A stretch of DNA of 59,206 nt from assembly GCF_032477075.1 (NCBI RefSeq), contig NZ_JAWDXO010000016.1:1-59206 (forward strand). Direction: 5' to 3'. A model generated the notes under the pieces. The model searched no databases and had not been told where the DNA came from. It saw only the letters and a list, made by a program, of their open reading frames with translations. Origin of the DNA: Fusobacterium sp. Its GTDB lineage: Bacteria; Fusobacteriota; Fusobacteriia; Fusobacteriales; Fusobacteriaceae. Of this stretch, positions 1-8,810 are shown piece by piece (within the stretch, counting starts at the first letter, position 1; the number at the start of each line of letters is the position of its first letter). The position numbers were made by a program, and so were the translations under genes.

Positions 1-187
1 TTGTGATACTCTTTTTTAGGATAGAAATTTTCTAAAAGCACTTTTTATACCTTTTCAACTTTTCAGAGCTAGTTTTCATTTTAAATTAACAGATTCTCTG
101 CATAAAATTTTTTATTATCTAAAATAACTGTTATAATTTTCATTTTTGCTAAGAAAATAAATCCATTTTATTTTATCTTAAAATCAA

Positions 188-1282
188 CTATATAGTTTCT
201 AAATATTTTCTTATTTTTTCTGATGTTTTTCCATCTCCATATGGATTGCTAGCCTTGGACATCTTTTCATAAGTTTTTCCTTCTAGCAGCTCCATATCTT
301 TTATTACATCTTCATATTTTGTTCCTGTAAGTTTTGCTGTTCCAGCTTCTATTGCCTCTGGCCTTTCAGTTGTATCTCTTAGTACAAGTGTTGGTTTTCC
401 CAAGCTTGGTGCCTCTTCCTGTACTCCTCCTGAATCTGTCATTATATAATGAGTTCCATCCATTATTGCTATAAATTCAAGATACTCTAAAGGTTCTATT
501 AATATTTTTCTTTCAAATTCATCCAGCATTCTATGGGCTATATCTCTAACTAGAGGATTTAAATGCATTGGAAAGACTAAATAAATATCCTCATGCTTCT
601 CCAGATAATCTCTGACTGCCTTTAAAGTTTCCTCCATTGGTTTTCCCCAGTTTTCTCTTCTATGCATTGTTATAAGAATATATTTTTTATTATTTATCCC
701 ATATTTCTTCTTTATTTCTTCTATATCTTTACTTTTATTTTTCTTTACCCAATAAAGAGCATCTATAACTGTGTTTCCACATTTTATTATCTTCTCTTTA
801 GGATAATTTTCTCTCAATAAATTATTTACATTAATATCTGTAGGTGCAAAATGTATATCAGCTATGCTTCCAACCAGTTTTCTATTTGCTTCTTCTGGGA
901 ATGGAGAGTATATATCTCCTGTTCTAAGTCCAGCTTCTATATGTCCCACTGGTATTTGATTATAGAAAGCTGTTAATGCCCCTGTAAGAACTGATGTTGT
1001 ATCTCCCTGAACTAAGACATAGTCAAACTTTTCTTTTTTTACTATTTTATCCAATTCCAACATTAATCTTCCTGTAAGTTCTGAAAGTCCCTGTCCCTGT
1101 TTCATTATCTGTAAATCATAATCAGGCTTTATTTCAAACAGGTCCAATACCTGATAAAGCATTTCTTTATGCTGACCTGTGACTACAACTTTTACATCTA
1201 TTCCATTTTCTTTAAGTTCATGATAGACTGGAGACATTTTTATAGCTTCTGGTCTTGTTCCAAATATTAATCCTACTTTCAT
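188..1282 (-). CDS. wecB: UDP-N-acetylglucosamine 2-epimerase (non-hydrolysing)
   Basis: Cytoplasmic enzyme that interconverts UDP-GlcNAc and UDP-ManNAc, the precursor for the dehydrogenase encoded at 2548-3861. The N-terminus reads MKVGLIFGTRPEAIKMSP, the classic start of this family. Further family motifs are GHIEAGLRTGD with FPEEANR, ITMHRRENWG, and a C-terminal DSGGVQEEAPSLGKP loop that binds UDP. I chose the ATG at 1282 because AGAGGAG lies just upstream. A longer frame reaching back to 1327 has no ribosome site and would overlap the preceding glycosyltransferase gene. At about 364 residues it has the normal family length. It is the last gene of the polysaccharide operon in transcription order. 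The 187 bases beyond it to the window edge show no convincing gene. Confidence 0.95.
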   Translation of the reverse strand: MKVGLIFGTRPEAIKMSPVYHELKENGIDVKVVVTGQHKEMLYQVLDLFEIKPDYDLQIMKQGQGLSELTGRLMLELDKIVKKEKFDYVLVQGDTTSVLTGALTAFYNQIPVGHIEAGLRTGDIYSPFPEEANRKLVGSIADIHFAPTDINVNNLLRENYPKEKIIKCGNTVIDALYWVKKNKSKDIEEIKKKYGINNKKYILITMHRRENWGKPMEETLKAVRDYLEKHEDIYLVFPMHLNPLVRDIAHRMLDEFERKILIEPLEYLEFIAIMDGTHYIMTDSGGVQEEAPSLGKPTLVLRDTTERPEAIEAGTAKLTGTKYEDVIKDMELLEGKTYEKMSKASNPYGDGKTSEKIRKYLETI

Positions 1283-1313
1283 AAACTTCTCCTCTGTTTT
1301 AATAAGTTTTATT

Positions 1314-2390
1314 TTAAAAATTTTCATCTATAATTTTATAAATATCACTTTCTAATTCTTCCCAAAACATTTTTTTATTTTTTTTATAAGCTTTTATATT
1401 TTGGTTTATATTTTTTATTTCGTTTTTCAGTTCTTCCATTTCTATATTTTCAAAAAAACTATTTGGGTTATATGGATCAATTATAAATCCTATTTTATTT
1501 TCTTTTACACAATTACCCAAAAAAGTATTTATTGAAAAAAAGCAAGGTTTCTCATATAAAATACTCTCAAAAAATTTATTAGAAATTGCATGTTTAACAT
1601 TATAATCTTTCCACGGATATGCAGCCCATATTAAATCACTGCTTTTATAATATTTTTCAATTTCTTTATAGTCATATTTTCCTAGAAATTTGATATTTTT
1701 CTGTTTATTTATTCTTACTAAGTTCTTTAATTTTTCTTCATCTGGTCCAATTCCAATAATATAAAAATCAATCTTGTCTTCTAAATGTCTTAAGGAATTA
1801 ATTAAATTTTTTAATATTTCATAATATCTTACAGTTCCAATAAAAGATAACTTTATTTTTTCACTTTCAAAATTCACTTTTTTTATATTTAGATTACTTT
1901 TTAATGGTAAATTTTCTACAATATATTGTTTTATATCTACATTTTTATATTCTGAAATAAAAAATCTTGAGGCACAAATCATAACTTTTGTATTTTTTAT
2001 TAAATAAAATTCCAATAGTTTTAAAAGTTTTAAAATCATTCTATTTTTTGAAGTTGGCATATCAAGATTATCATATATTAATTTTTTATTTTTTAAAAAA
2101 CTACATAAAAATAATATATCCCAATGTGAAGCTATAATAATGTCAGGTTTATATTCACTATTAACTTTTTTTATATACTTATAATATGCATACATTCCAA
2201 ATATTTTTTTTATTTTATTTCCATACCCTTCACTACTCGAATAAACAAAATTAGTTTTATCACAATGATATAAATTATTTCGATTCCAAGAACAAAATTT
2301 TATTTTATATTTTTTTTTTAAAGTTTCATATAATCTCATACTTCTAGTATTTATTGGATAAACTCCATCTATTAATAGTATTTTTTTCAT
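1314..2390 (-). CDS. Glycosyltransferase, GT-B fold (GT4-like)
   Basis: Probable glycosyltransferase that adds one sugar to the lipid-linked polysaccharide repeat unit at the cytoplasmic face of the membrane. The C-terminal half has a Rossmann-like start (KIKLSFIGTVRYYEIL), a GKYDYKEIEKYYKSSDL segment and a NKFFESILYEKPCF segment, which together resemble the donor-binding domain of GT4 enzymes. The N-terminal half is divergent. No signal peptide or obvious membrane helix is seen. The gene is visibly richer in A and T than its neighbours, with many AAA, AAT and ATA codons, as is common for exchangeable sugar-assembly genes. A gap of about 157 bases separates it from the upstream dehydrogenase gene. 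The donor and acceptor sugars cannot be told from the sequence. Confidence 0.8.
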   Translation of the reverse strand: MKKILLIDGVYPINTRSMRLYETLKKKYKIKFCSWNRNNLYHCDKTNFVYSSSEGYGNKIKKIFGMYAYYKYIKKVNSEYKPDIIIASHWDILFLCSFLKNKKLIYDNLDMPTSKNRMILKLLKLLEFYLIKNTKVMICASRFFISEYKNVDIKQYIVENLPLKSNLNIKKVNFESEKIKLSFIGTVRYYEILKNLINSLRHLEDKIDFYIIGIGPDEEKLKNLVRINKQKNIKFLGKYDYKEIEKYYKSSDLIWAAYPWKDYNVKHAISNKFFESILYEKPCFFSINTFLGNCVKENKIGFIIDPYNPNSFFENIEMEELKNEIKNINQNIKAYKKNKKMFWEELESDIYKIIDENF

Positions 2391-2547
2391 TTTAGTTTTC
2401 TCCTATTGGAAAATATTTAAAAATATCTTTATTTTTTTAACAAAACTTATTAATTTTAATAATTTATATATTTCATTATAAAATATTCATAAATTAAAAA
2501 TTCATCATCACTTCTTTTTTTATCCTATATTTCATATAATTCTATTT

Positions 2548-3861
2548 TTACATCCTCCAATAATTATAATTTTCTTTGTATTTTTCTTTTTCAAAAATTC
2601 CTTTTAAATCTAGAACTAATGGTTTTTCTAAATCTTTTTTAAATAATTTTTTTATTTTTGTTTCTTCATATTCTAAAAAGTTTTTATGTTTTACTGCTCC
2701 TATTATTCCAACAATTTCTTTTACTTCATCTATATTTAAAATTTCTATTCCATATTCTTTGAATGCTTCTTTTTTATCTGCTACAGGGTCAACAACTAAG
2801 ATTTTCATTCCATATTCTTTTAGTTCTTTTATAATATCTACTATCTTTGAATTTCTTAAATCTGGACAATCTTCTTTAAAAGTTAAACCTAATATTAAAA
2901 TTCTTGCTTCTTTTACTTTCAGATTTGAATTTATTAACATCTTCAAACATTTCTCAGCTACAAATTTACTCATTCCATTATTTATTAATCTTCCAGCATA
3001 TATCAATTGAGATTTATATCCCATTTCTTCAGATTTATATGTAAGATAGTATGGATCCACTCCTATACAATGTCCTCCTACTAATCCAGGTCTAAATGGC
3101 AAAAAATTCCATTTTGTTCCTGCAGCTTCTAATACTTCTTGTGTATCTATATTCATCTTTTCAAATATCATTGCCAATTCATTTACAAATGCTATATTTA
3201 CATCTCTTTGTGAATTTTCTATTACTTTTGCTGCTTCTGCTACTTTTATTGATGAAGCTTTATGTACTCCTACTTCTATTATCATTTCATATACTTGAGC
3301 TATTGTTTCAGCGCTTTCTTTATCCATTCCAGAAGTTATTTTTACTATTTTTTCTAATGTGTGTACTTTATCTCCTGGATTTATTCTTTCAGGTGAATAT
3401 CCAACTTTAAAATCAACTCCACATTTTAACCCTGACTCTCTTTCTAATATTGGAATACATATCTCTTCTGTCACTCCTGGATAAACTGTTGATTCAAAAA
3501 CTATGTATGAACCTCTAGAAAGATTTCTTCCTACAACTTCACTTGCATTTTCTACAGGCTTCAAATCTGGTATATTATGATTTCCTACTGGTGTTGGTAC
3601 TGCTACCACATGAAACTTAGCTTCTTTAAGTTTCTTCTCATCATTAGTAAATTCTAAAGTAACCAACTTTTTTAATCTTTCGCTTCCTACTTCATTTGTT
3701 GGATCTTCTCCTACTTTATATTTATTTATTTTTTCTTTATTTAAATCAAATCCTATTACATTTACTCCTTTTTCAGCAAATGCTACAGCTAAAGGCATAC
3801 CAACATACCCAAGTCCTATTAATGATAACTTTTCTTTTTTTTCAATTAATTTTTTTTTCAT
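2548..3861 (-). CDS. wecC: UDP-N-acetyl-D-mannosamine dehydrogenase
   Basis: NAD-dependent four-electron oxidation of UDP-ManNAc to UDP-ManNAc-uronate. The 437-residue protein has an N-terminal NAD fold (LIGLGYVGMPLAVAFAEKG, about residues 14-32). The PTPVG and ESTVYPGVTE motifs of the UDP-glucose/GDP-mannose dehydrogenase family follow, then the catalytic loop GGHCIGVDPYYLT with Cys265. A C-terminal UDP-binding domain contains LGLTFKEDCPDLRNSK. The UDP-GlcNAc 2-epimerase gene in the same operon favours ManNAc over glucose as substrate. A UDP-GlcNAc or UDP-glucose dehydrogenase remains possible. It starts one base after the stop of the GT2 gene, so the two are almost certainly co-transcribed. 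The ribosome site is weak, suggesting translational coupling. Confidence 0.9.
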   Translation of the reverse strand: MKKKLIEKKEKLSLIGLGYVGMPLAVAFAEKGVNVIGFDLNKEKINKYKVGEDPTNEVGSERLKKLVTLEFTNDEKKLKEAKFHVVAVPTPVGNHNIPDLKPVENASEVVGRNLSRGSYIVFESTVYPGVTEEICIPILERESGLKCGVDFKVGYSPERINPGDKVHTLEKIVKITSGMDKESAETIAQVYEMIIEVGVHKASSIKVAEAAKVIENSQRDVNIAFVNELAMIFEKMNIDTQEVLEAAGTKWNFLPFRPGLVGGHCIGVDPYYLTYKSEEMGYKSQLIYAGRLINNGMSKFVAEKCLKMLINSNLKVKEARILILGLTFKEDCPDLRNSKIVDIIKELKEYGMKILVVDPVADKKEAFKEYGIEILNIDEVKEIVGIIGAVKHKNFLEYEETKIKKLFKKDLEKPLVLDLKGIFEKEKYKENYNYWRM

Positions 3862-3862
3862 T

Positions 3863-4900
3863 TTATTCTTGATATAATTTATTATATCTTTCCTCCCATT
3901 TTAATTTTATATTTTGTATTAATGAAATAGTTGTTCCTAGAAAATATCCTAAATGATTTATAAAATATACATACACTGCATATGGAAAATAAATAACTTC
4001 TTTTTTACTATCTATTTCTCTTACATAAAAATAAATACAAATAAGTATATATAATAACATTAATAACAATAATATTTTAATTCTAAAAAGTAACAATATT
4101 ATTCCTAACATTCCAGTAACCAAAGGAATAATATGCCTTATCCTAACTCCATTATTTCTTTTAAAAGTCCAAAGTGATATTCTTAGTTGCCTTTTAAATA
4201 ACTCTTTTCCATTTTTAGGTTTAAAATAATATTTTATTTTCATTTTATTTGTAAGCCATATTTTTCCATTAAAAGTTTTCTTCAATCTGTCAAAAAGTTC
4301 TATATCTTGTGCTACTTCTAATTTTTCATTGTATCCATTTACTTTTTCTAATTGTACTTTTCTAAAAATTCCATACAATGCTGTATCATTATATCCTTCC
4401 TTAAATATAGTTAGTCTATTAACTCTTAATCTTGAATTTCCTGTTCCTAAAAAAGAACCAAAAACTTTACTTGTTATTTTAGCTTTTATTGTACTTTCAT
4501 TTGGAAAAATATATAGATATCCACCTACTGAAACCAATTCCTCCTTATCTTCCAATAATTTTATTCCTTCAGTTATATATTCTGAATTATATTCTGCATG
4601 TGCATCCATTCTTACTATATATTCACCTTTAGCTTCCTTTATTCCCAAATTCATAGAAATAGGAATAATTTTTTTAAAATTTTTTATAATTTTAATCGTT
4701 ATATCTATTTCTTTTTTCAATTTTTTTATAGTTTCTATTGTTTTATCTTCAGAATTTCCATCCACAAATATTACTTCTAATAGTTCATGTGAATAATTCT
4801 GCCCTTTTAAAGATTCAAAAATTCCTTTTAAATATTTTTCTTCATTTCTTATAGGTATAATTATTGATACCAATGATTCTTCTTCTCTTCCTTCAAACAT
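3863..4900 (-). CDS. Glycosyltransferase family 2 with C-terminal membrane helices
   Basis: Inverting GT-A glycosyltransferase of the succinoglycan ExoA-like type. Residues 9-120 form the GT2 nucleotide-sugar domain, with SIIIPIRNEEKYL at the N-terminus, a VDGNSEDKT loop, and RMDAH as the DXD-type metal and donor site. EVAQDIELFDRLKK near residue 200 fits the ED catalytic region. Residues about 255-295 and 310-330 are strongly hydrophobic and anchor the protein in the inner membrane. The start ATG abuts the stop codon of the upstream sugar transferase gene (TAGATG), with purine-rich GGGAAGGGAAG in front. It very probably extends the lipid-linked glycan begun by the product of 4901-6223. The sugar specificity is unknown. 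Confidence 0.88.
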   Translation of the reverse strand: MFEGREEESLVSIIIPIRNEEKYLKGIFESLKGQNYSHELLEVIFVDGNSEDKTIETIKKLKKEIDITIKIIKNFKKIIPISMNLGIKEAKGEYIVRMDAHAEYNSEYITEGIKLLEDKEELVSVGGYLYIFPNESTIKAKITSKVFGSFLGTGNSRLRVNRLTIFKEGYNDTALYGIFRKVQLEKVNGYNEKLEVAQDIELFDRLKKTFNGKIWLTNKMKIKYYFKPKNGKELFKRQLRISLWTFKRNNGVRIRHIIPLVTGMLGIILLLFRIKILLLLMLLYILICIYFYVREIDSKKEVIYFPYAVYVYFINHLGYFLGTTISLIQNIKLKWEERYNKLYQE

Positions 4901-6223
4901 CTATCTTCCCTTCCCAAATATTACTGTTTTACATGTTTTAAAAAATATAATCATATCCATTACAAAATCCTGATGTTTTATATAATATAAATCATATTCC
5001 AGTTTTATTTCTGCATCTTCCAATGAAGCGCCATATGAATACATTACTTGCGCCCATCCTGTAAGTCCTGGCTGCACTGCATATCTTAATTTATAGTTTT
5101 TTATTTTCTTCTCATATTCTCTTCCTAATTCATTCCATTCTGGCCTAGGCCCTACAAATGACATTTCTCCTTTTAGCACATTTATTAACTGTGGAAGTTC
5201 ATCTAATCTGGTTTTTCTTATAAACTTACCTATTGCTGTTATTCTGTCATCATATTCTGAGGCATATTTTGAAAACTTTGCTGGATCATGTATTTTCATG
5301 CTTCTAAATTTGATTATTTCAAATTCATTTCCCCTTATTCCTATTCTTTTCTGTCTAAAAAATGCTGGATTTCTAACTATTTTCATTGGATTAATAAATA
5401 TATTTTTAATTCCTACATCCATTTTCACTAGTATATAGGTAATAATTATAAATGGCATAGTTCCTACAAGCATTGATATTGAAACTACTATATCAAAGAA
5501 TCTCTTTATTCTTTTTTGTAATGTATTATTTAAAACTATAAATCCATCTGACATTACTATCCAGAGAGCATCTATTTTTTCTGTATCTATTTTTCCTTCA
5601 CACTTTTCTAAAAAACTTATATAATCTATTATCTTTATTCCCTGTAATTTAAGATTAGTTATCATATTTGAATAATTTATTATCTGCTTCCTACTAGTGA
5701 AAATTATGCTTTCTATATTTTCTTCTTTTACTATTTTTTCTATATCTGTTATTTTTCCAAGATATTTTTCTTTGCTTTTTTCCTCATCATTTAAATACCC
5801 CACATAATTGTATTGCTTATTTTTTTCTAAAATATCAGTTATTTTATCTGTATAATCTCCACTATCAATTATTGCTGCATTCATCACTTTCTTATTACAA
5901 ATAAGGAGCAGATATCTTAATATATTTTGAAATAAGTCATAAAAAAGAAAAGCATTAATAAATTCTATTTTTTTATAGAAGAAATAAAATATACAAAATC
6001 CACAAAAATTTATAACACTAGAATAGATAAAATCTTTTGTCTTATATTGATAATTATTAAAATTGAGAAGATCTAATAAGTAATAAAAAAAAGAAATTAA
6101 AATAAAAATCCCATATACTGCTGTATTTATACTTAATTCTAAATATACAAATATACTTCTATATATGAAGAAAAGTATAAAAAAATATATTATTCTTATT
6201 TTTGCATTTCTGCTATGTCTCAT
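4901..6223 (-). CDS. Undecaprenyl-phosphate sugar phosphotransferase (initiating PGT)
   Basis: Integral membrane enzyme that starts polysaccharide synthesis by moving a sugar-1-phosphate onto undecaprenyl phosphate. The first 110 residues contain about four membrane helices. A nucleotide-binding-like central domain follows (about residues 115-225), then another helix and the C-terminal bacterial sugar transferase domain. That domain carries RFFDIVVS, FFRQKRIG, FEIIKFRSM, TRLDELPQL and MSFVGPRPEW, the hallmarks of the WbaP/EpsL polyprenyl glycosylphosphotransferase family. I prefer the ATG at 6223, which has GGGG seven bases upstream, over a TTG at 6229 that is too close to it. This is the first gene of a five-gene operon transcribed from the consensus promoter at 6412-6440. 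The flippase and polymerase expected for this pathway are not in the window. Confidence 0.92.
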   Translation of the reverse strand: MRHSRNAKIRIIYFFILFFIYRSIFVYLELSINTAVYGIFILISFFYYLLDLLNFNNYQYKTKDFIYSSVINFCGFCIFYFFYKKIEFINAFLFYDLFQNILRYLLLICNKKVMNAAIIDSGDYTDKITDILEKNKQYNYVGYLNDEEKSKEKYLGKITDIEKIVKEENIESIIFTSRKQIINYSNMITNLKLQGIKIIDYISFLEKCEGKIDTEKIDALWIVMSDGFIVLNNTLQKRIKRFFDIVVSISMLVGTMPFIIITYILVKMDVGIKNIFINPMKIVRNPAFFRQKRIGIRGNEFEIIKFRSMKIHDPAKFSKYASEYDDRITAIGKFIRKTRLDELPQLINVLKGEMSFVGPRPEWNELGREYEKKIKNYKLRYAVQPGLTGWAQVMYSYGASLEDAEIKLEYDLYYIKHQDFVMDMIIFFKTCKTVIFGKGR

Positions 6224-6411
6224 AATCAAACCCCATTTTTACTCTCTATTAACAATCGATATTTTTAATTAAAATTTAAAATATTTTTAATATAAAAGAA
6301 AAATATTTATTTTTTATAAGTTTATTTTCCATTTAAAACAAATATTTTCTATATTTTTCTCATAATAAACATTTAATAGTTATTTTTAGTTTTATAGATA
6401 ACTATGAATTG

Positions 6412-6440
6412 ATTATAGTATTATTATTTCTCTTTGTCAA
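6412..6440 (-). promoter_or_regulatory. Sigma-70 promoter of the polysaccharide operon
   Basis: Read on the minus strand, a perfect -35 TTGACA (6440-6435) and a perfect -10 TATAAT (6417-6412) are separated by 17 bases. Transcription would begin near 6405, leaving a leader of about 180 bases before the first gene. Confidence 0.88.
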
Positions 6441-6523
6441 TCAATAATTTCACACAACAATCACAAAATGTTCATAAAATTATTTAAATTTAAAGAATTT
6501 TATTGATCCTGAAAATAAAAAAA

Positions 6524-6539
6524 GCTGTTCTCCAACAGC
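6524..6539 (-). terminator. Rho-independent terminator, second of a tandem pair
   Basis: GCTGTT and AACAGC form a 6-bp stem around a CTCC loop. On the minus strand it is followed at once by TTTTTTTATTTT. It backs up the hairpin at 6592-6628 behind kdgK and shields the promoter at 6412-6440 from read-through. Confidence 0.8.
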
Positions 6540-6591
6540 ATATTTTCACAAAATATTTTGTCTAGTTGTAAATTTTAATTAATAAAATAAA

Positions 6592-6631
6592 AAAAGAGAG
6601 TCAAAATTATATAAATTTTAAGACTCTCTCT
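6592..6631 (-). terminator. Rho-independent terminator of eda-kdgK
   Basis: GAGAGTC (6596-6602) pairs with GACTCTC (6622-6628), and AAAATT/AATTTT extends the stem inward. On the minus strand the hairpin is followed by a T-rich run. It lies about 30 bases beyond the kdgK stop. Confidence 0.85.
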
Positions 6632-6660
6632 TTTTTATAAATTAATTTAAAGTTAGGTGG

Positions 6661-7698
6661 CTATCTATTCATCTCACTTGTATTTCCATTCTCATGATTG
6701 TCTATTATACTCTCTACAAGAGCAACATCTGCACAAGATATATCCCCTACTATTGTATTTTTCAATACTGAATTGGCATTCCCATATTTCATTGCTTTTT
6801 CTGGATTATTATGTTTTAGTATTCCATAAATAACCCCTGCTACATAAGCATCTCCACTTCCTATTCTGTCTACTATTTCAATATTTTCATATGAAGTTTC
6901 ACAATAAAAAGCATCATTTTTTCTATTATATACTAATGAAGTAAAATTATGAGATTTTGGAGAATTTACTGTTCTTTGAGTAGAAGCAATAAATGATATA
7001 TTAAATTCTTCTGCAAAAGTTCTTATTATATCTTCTAAGTTTCCTGTTTTCTGAAACATTTTTCTAAAAGTTTCTTCTGAAGCAAAAAGTATATCTATAG
7101 ATGGAAGTAATTTTTCAATCTCCATTCTTGCCTCTTCTTCAGTCCAAAGATTTCTTCTGAAATTTACATCAAAAGACACCAATGTCCCTCCATTTTTAAA
7201 ATTCTTAATAAGATCATGAGTTAATTTATTTGAATTTTCACATAATCCCAAAGTTATTCCACTTGTATGAAAAATTTCTGTTCTATTGTATATTGAATTA
7301 TCTATTTCATCTGCTTTAAAAGACTGAAAAGATGAATTTTGCCTGTCATATGTTACATTTGGTTTTCTTGGTGAAGAACCATATTCATAATAGTATATAG
7401 CCAACCTTCTATTTTTAGATTCATCATATACTACAAATTCATCACTCACCCCATTAGAACTTATTATCTTTTTTGCAAATTTCCCTAATTCATTCTTTGG
7501 AAGTTTTGTTACTAGAGCTGTTTTTTCTCCTAAGATTGATACTCCACTGGCAACATTGAACTCTGCTCCTCCCATTTGTTTTTCAAGTAAATGTCCTTGA
7601 ATCAGCATTTCATTATTTAAAGGAGAAAGCCTCATTATCATTTCTCCACTGCAGACCAATCCAAATTCTTTATTTCTAAAATCAAATATTTTATCCAT
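6661..7698 (-). CDS. kdgK: 2-dehydro-3-deoxygluconate (KDG) kinase, PfkB family
   Basis: ATP-dependent phosphorylation of KDG to KDPG in the cytoplasm, the step before the aldolase encoded next to it. PfkB/ribokinase features are the N-terminal substrate region GGAEFNVASGVSILG, a SFDVNFRRNLW segment, and the C-terminal signature DRIGSGDAYVAGV, whose Asp is the catalytic base and whose glycines form the anion hole. At 345 residues it is somewhat longer than the E. coli enzyme. Its start has TTGGAGG upstream, and it lies 26 bases after eda in the same transcript. The KDG assignment rests on its partnership with eda and the uxu genes, since PfkB sequences alone do not fix the substrate. Confidence 0.92.
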   Translation of the reverse strand: MDKIFDFRNKEFGLVCSGEMIMRLSPLNNEMLIQGHLLEKQMGGAEFNVASGVSILGEKTALVTKLPKNELGKFAKKIISSNGVSDEFVVYDESKNRRLAIYYYEYGSSPRKPNVTYDRQNSSFQSFKADEIDNSIYNRTEIFHTSGITLGLCENSNKLTHDLIKNFKNGGTLVSFDVNFRRNLWTEEEARMEIEKLLPSIDILFASEETFRKMFQKTGNLEDIIRTFAEEFNISFIASTQRTVNSPKSHNFTSLVYNRKNDAFYCETSYENIEIVDRIGSGDAYVAGVIYGILKHNNPEKAMKYGNANSVLKNTIVGDISCADVALVESIIDNHENGNTSEMNR

Positions 7699-7724
7699 TA
7701 CAGTTTTTCCTCCAATATACCATA

Positions 7725-8360
7725 TTATTTATTTCTTATCTCTTTTATTTTTTCTACAAATGCTTTAGCTGTGGCTATGATATCTTCACTAGATCCAGAA
7801 GCTAATTTTCCTCCTACACCTACAGCAACCACACCATTTTTAAACCATTCATCTATATTTTCTAAACTCACTCCACCTGTAGGCATAATATTTGCTTGAG
7901 GAAGAGGAGCTTTTACAGCTTTTACAAATGATGGTCCAAAGGCACTTCCAGGAAAGAGTTTTACAATATCTGCTCCATACTGCATAGCTTTAGTTATTTC
8001 AGTAATTGTCATACAGCCTGGCATATATGGAACTTGGTACAAATTACACAGTTTCGCTGTCTCTTCGTCAAAAGCAGGGGAAACTATAAATTCTGATCCA
8101 GCTAAAATAGCTATTCTGGCAGTAGCTGTATCTAATACAGTTCCAGCACCTATAACTAATTCATCTGAAGTAAACTGTTCTTTAAGAGCTTTTATTACTT
8201 CAGTTGCTCCTGGCACAGTATATGTAACTTCTATTGCAGGAATCCCCCCCTCTACACAAGCTTTAGAAATTCTGATTCCTTCTTCTATAGTTTCACTTCT
8301 TACCACTGCTACTATTCCTATATCAGTTATTTTTTTTAAAATTTTACTTTTTTTCAACAT
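7725..8360 (-). CDS. eda: KDPG/KHG aldolase (2-keto-3-deoxy-6-phosphogluconate aldolase)
   Basis: Class I aldolase that splits KDPG into pyruvate and glyceraldehyde-3-phosphate, closing the hexuronate pathway. This is a (beta/alpha)8 protein of 211 residues, the usual length. Visible motifs are AIEVTYTVPGA with the catalytic Glu, VIGAGTVLD, the Schiff-base lysine in ADIVKLFPGSAFGP, and the phosphate-binding MPTGGVS. The start ATG has AGGAGGGAAGTT in front. It is the first gene of the minus-strand eda-kdgK unit, whose promoter is at 8429-8457, divergent from uxaC. Confidence 0.95.
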   Translation of the reverse strand: MLKKSKILKKITDIGIVAVVRSETIEEGIRISKACVEGGIPAIEVTYTVPGATEVIKALKEQFTSDELVIGAGTVLDTATARIAILAGSEFIVSPAFDEETAKLCNLYQVPYMPGCMTITEITKAMQYGADIVKLFPGSAFGPSFVKAVKAPLPQANIMPTGGVSLENIDEWFKNGVVAVGVGGKLASGSSEDIIATAKAFVEKIKEIRNK

Positions 8361-8428
8361 AACTTCCCTCCTGAAATATTTTATTTTGATTTATAATGAA
8401 ATATTTTGTTATACTTTTCTATATTTTA

Positions 8429-8457
8429 TTTATACTTTAAAAAAATTAAAAATTCAA
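8429..8457 (-). promoter_or_regulatory. Promoter of eda-kdgK
   Basis: On the minus strand, -35 TTGAAT (8457-8452) and -10 TATAAA (8434-8429) are separated by 17 bases. The palindromic operator at 8478-8491 sits 20 bases upstream of the -35 box. Confidence 0.65.
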
Positions 8458-8477
8458 TCTCAATATCTTAAAATAAA

Positions 8478-8491
8478 TTCCATATATGAAA
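8478..8491. promoter_or_regulatory. Palindromic operator, hexuronate regulon site 1
   Basis: TTCCATATATGAAA, a 14-base inverted repeat with one imperfect pair. It is the same motif as at 8573, 17440 and 17527. It lies just upstream of the eda promoter. Confidence 0.7.
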
Positions 8492-8572
8492 TTAAAAAGA
8501 AAATATAAAAAACTTTGTGATATTAAAAATGCTGAAAATGAGAAAAATTAAAAAATATTTTCCAAATTATAG

Positions 8573-8586
8573 TTTCATATATGAAA
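8573..8586. promoter_or_regulatory. Palindromic operator, hexuronate regulon site 2
   Basis: TTTCATATATGAAA, a perfect 14-base palindrome, in the middle of the eda/uxaC divergent region and 95 bases from site 1. The IclR-type regulator encoded at 16590-17348 is my first candidate for its ligand, because the same motif overlaps that gene's own promoter. Confidence 0.75.
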
Positions 8587-8759
8587 TTCATATTTATTTT
8601 TTTGAAAATTATCTTTTTACTTTGCTATAACTATCAAAATATTAAAAATATCTAAACTATTTTCTGCTAAAATCCTATCTATTTTTTTATTTTTAATTTT
8701 TTATTTCGTTCTATTTCAGAAAAATTATAACCATTATAATTCTAAAAGTAAAAAATATA

Positions 8760-8788
8760 TTGACTTTTATTTTAAAAAATTATATCAT
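8760..8788 (+). promoter_or_regulatory. Promoter of the uxaC operon
   Basis: -35 TTGACT (8760-8765) and -10 TATCAT (8783-8788) are separated by 17 bases, about 100 bases ahead of uxaC. Confidence 0.75.
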
Positions 8789-8796
8789 TAAAAAAT

Positions 8797-8810
8797 ACTA
8801 GTATACAAGT
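8797..8810. promoter_or_regulatory. Candidate GntR/FCD operator at the uxaC transcription start
   Basis: ACTAGTATACAAGT contains TAGTATACAA (8799-8808), which fits the TNGTNNACNA core typical of FadR-subfamily GntR regulators. It lies about ten bases downstream of the -10 box, over the expected start point, a position suited to repression. The GntR/FCD protein encoded at 15887-16576 is the obvious candidate. Confidence 0.6.

Larger units (their letters stand above)
6224..6660. other. Non-coding gap with operon promoter and tandem terminators
   Basis: This stretch between the polysaccharide operon and kdgK holds no gene I can support. It contains the polysaccharide promoter (6412-6440), a leader of about 180 AT-rich bases downstream of it, and two hairpins (6524-6539 and 6592-6628) that end the kdgK-eda transcript coming from the right. 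Confidence 0.8.

Noticed and set aside
1..187. Possible end of another gene at the left edge
   Set aside because: All frames I checked on the minus strand at the edge hit stops within a few codons and no plus-strand gene start is seen.
2576..3410. Plus-strand open frames rich in Phe, Ser and Leu opposite the UDP-ManNAc dehydrogenase gene
   Set aside because: They are antisense shadows of an intact, well-recognised gene, with no ribosome site or family resemblance.
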